Shown piece by piece: positions 6,766-9,807 of a DNA stretch of 9,807 nucleotides. This DNA comes from Anaerolineales bacterium (GTDB lineage Bacteria > Chloroflexota > Anaerolineae > Anaerolineales > UBA6663). The notes below the pieces were generated by a model, which ran no database searches, was not told the origin of the DNA, and was given only the letters and a program-made list of their open reading frames with translations. The stretch's first letter is position 1. Each line of letters starts with the position of its first letter. Location: assembly GCA_017999235.1 (NCBI GenBank), contig JAGOBN010000092.1, positions 1-9,807 on the forward strand, read 5' to 3'. A program made the position numbers and the translations under genes.

Positions 6766-6776
6766 TAGGCCTTCCC

Positions 6777-8207
6777 ATGCTGCATCATCATCTAGCTCAC
6801 GACCTCCGCCCCCAAACCACGGCCCATCTGGCGCAGACGATGACGCTGCTCCAACTGACGACGGTTGAGCTGGAGGCGTCCTTGCGCCATGAGCTGGATA
6901 CAAACCCGGCCCTGGAGCTGGTGGAAGAGCTGCGCTGTCCGGGCTGCGGCCGGCGTCTGGTCCGGGTTCCATGTCCCACCTGCGCGGCGCCGCGCGCCGA
7001 CGACAGCCCGGTGGTCTTTCTCTCGCCGCGCCAGGCCGCGGGCAGCCGGCGGGACAGCAACGGCGACGAGTGGCCGGATGATTTTGAGATCCGGGTGCGC
7101 GAACGCCTCGACGAACACATCCTGCGCCAGATTGCGCCGGCCCTGGCCCCGGCCGAACGCGCCATCGCCGCGTATCTGCTGGCCCGCCTGGATGAAGACG
7201 GCCTCTTCCCGGAAGCGCCGGCTGAGACCGCCGCGTACCTCCGGGTCTCGATTGCCGCCGTCGAACGCGTGCTCGGCTTGATCCAGCGCGCGGACCCGGC
7301 CGGCGTCGGCGCGCGGACGCCGGCGCAATCGCTGCTGCTCCAGCTGGATACGCTGGCCGAGACTGCGCCGGCGCGGGTGCTGGCCCTGGCGCGCACGCTG
7401 ATCACCGACCACTTTGAAGCGCTGGCGCGCCGCGAACACGCGCGGATCGCGCGCGCCCTGGGCGTCTCGCTCACGCGCGTCAATCAAACCACGCGCTTCA
7501 TTCAGCGCAACCTGACTCCGTTTCCGGCCCGCGCCTACTGGGGCGACGGCCGGCTGCCCGACGCCAATGACGCCGTCTACCGCGAGCCGGATATGATCAT
7601 CTCCCAGCAGCGCCGCGGCGCCAGCGGCGCGCTCTTGGTGGAAGTGCTCACCCCGCTGGCCGGCTGGCTGCGCGTCAGCCCGGATTTCAAAGCGGCCGTG
7701 GCGGAAAGCACCTCCCCCGAAGAGCGCGACCGCTGGACGGAAGCCCTGGACCGGGCCGCGCTGATGACCAAGTGCGTGCAGCAGCGCAACCACACCCTCC
7801 AGCGCCTGATGGAGATCATCGCCGTGGAACAGCGGCTGTTTATTCTGGGCCATGACGGCGATCTGCGCCCGCTCACCCGCTCGCGGATCGCGCGCGCGCT
7901 CAGCGTCCACGAATCAACTATCTCGCGCGCCGTGGCCGGCAAATCGGTGGCGCTGCCCAATGGCCGCATCGTGCCGCTGGCCAAATTCTTCGACCGCAGC
8001 CTGTCCGTGCGGGACCGGGTGCGCGTGATTGTGGCCGGCGAAACGCGCCCGCTCACCGACGACGAAATCGCCTCCCGGCTGGCCGGCGACGGCGTCCACA
8101 TCGCGCGCCGCACGGTGGCCAAGTATCGGACCATGCTGGGCATCCTGCCCGCCCACCTGCGCGTCACCGCCGGCCCCGCGGCGCGGCCCGCCGCCGTCAG
8201 CGCATGA
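6777..8207 (+). CDS. rpoN: RNA polymerase sigma-54 factor RpoN with a zinc-ribbon-like insertion
   Basis: Sigma-54 directs RNA polymerase to -24/-12 promoters and needs an ATP-dependent enhancer-binding activator. At 476 residues the length is normal. Region I is residues 6-50 (HLAQTMTLLQLTTVELEASL..ELDTNPALE). Residues 54-69 hold two CxxC pairs (C54, C57, C66, C69), a zinc-ribbon pattern not found in model RpoN proteins. The acidic linker runs to about 103. The core-binding domain follows, with DPAGVGARTPAQSLLLQL at 173-190. The DNA-binding part has VHESTISRAVAGKSV (377-391) and the RpoN box ARRTVAKYR (443-451) in near-canonical form. The ATG at 6777 is the first possible start after an in-frame stop at 6750, and it has no Shine-Dalgarno. 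The stop overlaps the kinase start (ATGA). Confidence 0.95.
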   Translation: MLHHHLAHDLRPQTTAHLAQTMTLLQLTTVELEASLRHELDTNPALELVEELRCPGCGRRLVRVPCPTCAAPRADDSPVVFLSPRQAAGSRRDSNGDEWPDDFEIRVRERLDEHILRQIAPALAPAERAIAAYLLARLDEDGLFPEAPAETAAYLRVSIAAVERVLGLIQRADPAGVGARTPAQSLLLQLDTLAETAPARVLALARTLITDHFEALARREHARIARALGVSLTRVNQTTRFIQRNLTPFPARAYWGDGRLPDANDAVYREPDMIISQQRRGASGALLVEVLTPLAGWLRVSPDFKAAVAESTSPEERDRWTEALDRAALMTKCVQQRNHTLQRLMEIIAVEQRLFILGHDGDLRPLTRSRIARALSVHESTISRAVAGKSVALPNGRIVPLAKFFDRSLSVRDRVRVIVAGETRPLTDDEIASRLAGDGVHIARRTVAKYRTMLGILPAHLRVTAGPAARPAAVSA

Positions 8208-9807
8208 GCTTCTCGGCCCCCCACCCCGCGCCCCGCCGGCCGCGCTGGCCCATCTTCTCCGACCGGCAGCTGGAGGTGCGCTTCCAGCATCTGTTAGAGC
8301 AGATGCCGGGCGCCGCGCTGGTGGTGATCCCGCGCACCGGGCAGTTCCTGGCGCTGAACAGCCGGGCCGCCGCGTTGACGGGCTGGACCCGGGATGAGCT
8401 GTTGTCGCGCGCGCTGGCCGAGGTTATCTCCAACCCGGACGCGCTCGGCCAACTCTATGCCCTGGAGCCCGGCAGCCTGCGCACGCTGACGGAGGTGCCG
8501 ATCCGCACGCGCTTCGGACCCCCGGTGCTGGTGGATGCCCGCCTCTCGGCGCTCAAAGAGGGCGCCGAAACCGTGGTGGTGGTGCTGGCCACGCCGGCCG
8601 AGGACCGCCTGGCGCAGGAACGCGAAAAGGCGCGGCAGGCGCACATGCTGGCCAACCTGCACCGCCTGGACCGCTATCTGGACCAGGCCGCGCCGGACAC
8701 GCTGCCGGCGGCCCTGGCCGAGGCCGCCCACCTGCTCTTCGCGGACGCGGCCGGCCTCTTCCTCACCCGCCCCGACACCGCCAGCCTGGAATTGGCGCAC
8801 AGCTATCAGGTGCCGCCCGCCCTGCTGACGCTGATCGGCCCGAGCGAGGCGCACTGGCTCCAGGCGCCCTACGCCTGGTCGGCGACCACGCGCGGCGACG
8901 GCTTCCTGCCGCTGGCCTTCCGCGCCGCGGGCTGGACCAACGTCCTGGCCTATCCGCTGGGGGCCGCGCCGGAGATCAGCGGCGCGCTGCTCATGGCTTA
9001 CCGCGCCGGCAACCCGCCCATCAGCGCCACCGCGGCATTCCTGGAAGCCGCCGCCCGCCAGATGACCCAGGTGATGGCGCAGATCGGCCGGCACACCAAA
9101 CTGCACGATGCCCAGCGCCGGGCCACGCGCATCGCCACCAAGCTGGACGCCATCACCGCCCAGGTGGGCGACGGGATCTTGATCCTGGACTCGGCTGGGC
9201 TGGTGGAGGAGATGAGCACGGCCGGCGCGCGCCTGCTCGGCTATCGGGTGGATGAAATCCTGGGCCGGCCCTTTGAAGACGTGCTGGGCGCGGATGAGGC
9301 GCTGACCAACGCCATCCGCGACGCCCTGACCGGCCAGACCCCGCCCCGCGGCCTGACCCTGGAGGGCCGGATCCACAAACGCACCGGCGACCCTTTGCCG
9401 GCGCTGATCCGCCTGCGCTCCCTGCCACAGACCCAGGCCGACGCCGGCTGTGTGCTGGTGATGCACGACCTGACCCGTGAGCGCGCCGACGAGGTCCAGC
9501 GCCAGCAGGCCGACCATCTGGCCTATGTCGGCCAATCCATCCAGGCCTTTGCCCATGAAGTGCGCGCGCCGCTCAACAACATCTCCATGGGCGTGCAATT
9601 CCTGGCGGCGCGGCTCGAGGCGGACACCAATTTGCAGCCCAGCCTGGCGAAGATCCAGACCGAGGTGGTGCGCCTCTCGGCGCTGATGACCGACATGCTC
9701 GCCTGGGCCAAGCCGGTGGAGCCGCGCCTGGCGGCCGTGGATCTGACGGTCATGCTGCGCCGGCTGCTCAACCGGTGGAACGGAAAACTCGGCCAGCACA
9801 ATGTGAC
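8204..9807 (+). CDS. Soluble PAS-GAF-PAS sensor histidine kinase (C-terminus beyond the window)
   Basis: 534 residues are visible, with no stop before the right edge. A Pro/Arg-rich start (residues 1-17) is followed by a PAS-like domain (about 25-130), a GAF-like domain (about 150-295), a second PAS (about 312-425; DGILILDSAGLVEEMSTAGARLLGY) and a HisKA dimerisation domain (about 437-505). The phospho-accepting histidine is H451 in FAHEVRAPLNNI, followed by the usual glutamate. The ATP-binding domain lies beyond base 9807. No membrane segment or signal peptide is present, so the ligand or redox signal is probably sensed in the cytoplasm. The start codon overlaps the rpoN stop by 4 bases, indicating co-translation. 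NtrB/AtoS-like kinases with this layout often serve NtrC-type activators of sigma-54; that partner is inferred, not seen. Confidence 0.9.
   Translation, partial: MSFSAPHPAPRRPRWPIFSDRQLEVRFQHLLEQMPGAALVVIPRTGQFLALNSRAAALTGWTRDELLSRALAEVISNPDALGQLYALEPGSLRTLTEVPIRTRFGPPVLVDARLSALKEGAETVVVVLATPAEDRLAQEREKARQAHMLANLHRLDRYLDQAAPDTLPAALAEAAHLLFADAAGLFLTRPDTASLELAHSYQVPPALLTLIGPSEAHWLQAPYAWSATTRGDGFLPLAFRAAGWTNVLAYPLGAAPEISGALLMAYRAGNPPISATAAFLEAAARQMTQVMAQIGRHTKLHDAQRRATRIATKLDAITAQVGDGILILDSAGLVEEMSTAGARLLGYRVDEILGRPFEDVLGADEALTNAIRDALTGQTPPRGLTLEGRIHKRTGDPLPALIRLRSLPQTQADAGCVLVMHDLTRERADEVQRQQADHLAYVGQSIQAFAHEVRAPLNNISMGVQFLAARLEADTNLQPSLAKIQTEVVRLSALMTDMLAWAKPVEPRLAAVDLTVMLRRLLNRWNGKLGQHNV

Larger units (their letters stand above)
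6549..6776. promoter_or_regulatory. Divergent intergenic region between aminotransferase and rpoN
   Basis: 228 bases between two divergent genes. The right part carries the sigma-54 and sigma-70 promoters of rpoN (listed separately). The left part, read on the minus strand, has GGAG (6554-6557) as the aminotransferase ribosome site and TATCAT (6579-6584) as a possible -10 box without a good -35. The middle is AT-rich (about 6635-6665) with a near IHF-like motif. It also holds one imperfect hairpin and a 10-base palindrome. Confidence 0.6.

Noticed and set aside
8294..9799. 501-codon open frame on the minus strand opposite the kinase
   Set aside because: It is low in recognisable motifs and rich in Arg, Gln and Gly. 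The plus strand has clear PAS, GAF and HisKA domains.

Overview
This high-GC window contains seven protein-coding genes, two of them cut by the window edges, in four transcription units. The most likely source is a Chloroflexota bacterium of the Anaerolineae type. This rests on the GC content, the membrane-anchored Pro/Thr/Ala 'PTATP'-like tail protein, the multidomain class III cyclase and the style of the sigma-54 gene. The placement is an inference from style, not from a marker gene.

Layout. (1) Minus strand, 1-2169: a MuiA/DUF4139 family protein followed, 1 base after its stop, by the N-terminal third of the GTPase HflX, which runs off the left edge. (2) 2170-2361: a divergent intergenic region with a good TATAAT box for muiA, a weaker promoter for the plus strand and a CGGACA/TGTCCG palindrome. 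(3) Plus strand, 2362-5291: a membrane adenylate cyclase (receiver, TM, periplasmic sensor, TM, HAMP, cyclase), overlapping by 4 bases a small single-TM protein with a long Pro/Thr/Ala-rich tail. (4) 5310-5345: an intrinsic terminator oriented for the minus strand. (5) Minus strand, 5364-6548: a DapL-type PLP aminotransferase. (6) 6549-6776: a divergent intergenic region. (7) Plus strand, 6777-9807: a sigma-54 factor (rpoN) overlapping by 4 bases a soluble PAS-GAF-PAS histidine kinase that runs off the right edge.

The most interesting part is the rpoN locus. The sigma factor carries a CxxC-x8-CxxC zinc-ribbon-like insertion just after its activator-interacting Region I, which textbook RpoN proteins lack. 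Its upstream region holds a consensus -24/-12 sigma-54 promoter (TGGCAC-N5-TTGCA) that physically overlaps a near-consensus sigma-70 promoter (TTGACC-17-TATACT). The sigma-70 promoter would start transcription only a few bases before the ATG. This predicts an autoregulated rpoN with two mutually exclusive promoters, one giving a nearly leaderless mRNA. The tightly coupled kinase suggests that the cognate activator (NtrC-type) may lie just beyond the right edge; that gene is not visible here.

The cyclase is the second point of interest. All its catalytic residues are present, but its N-terminal receiver domain has lost the conserved switch lysine, and it sits in front of a transmembrane sensor, an uncommon order. 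No tRNA, rRNA, CRISPR array or insertion sequence was seen.
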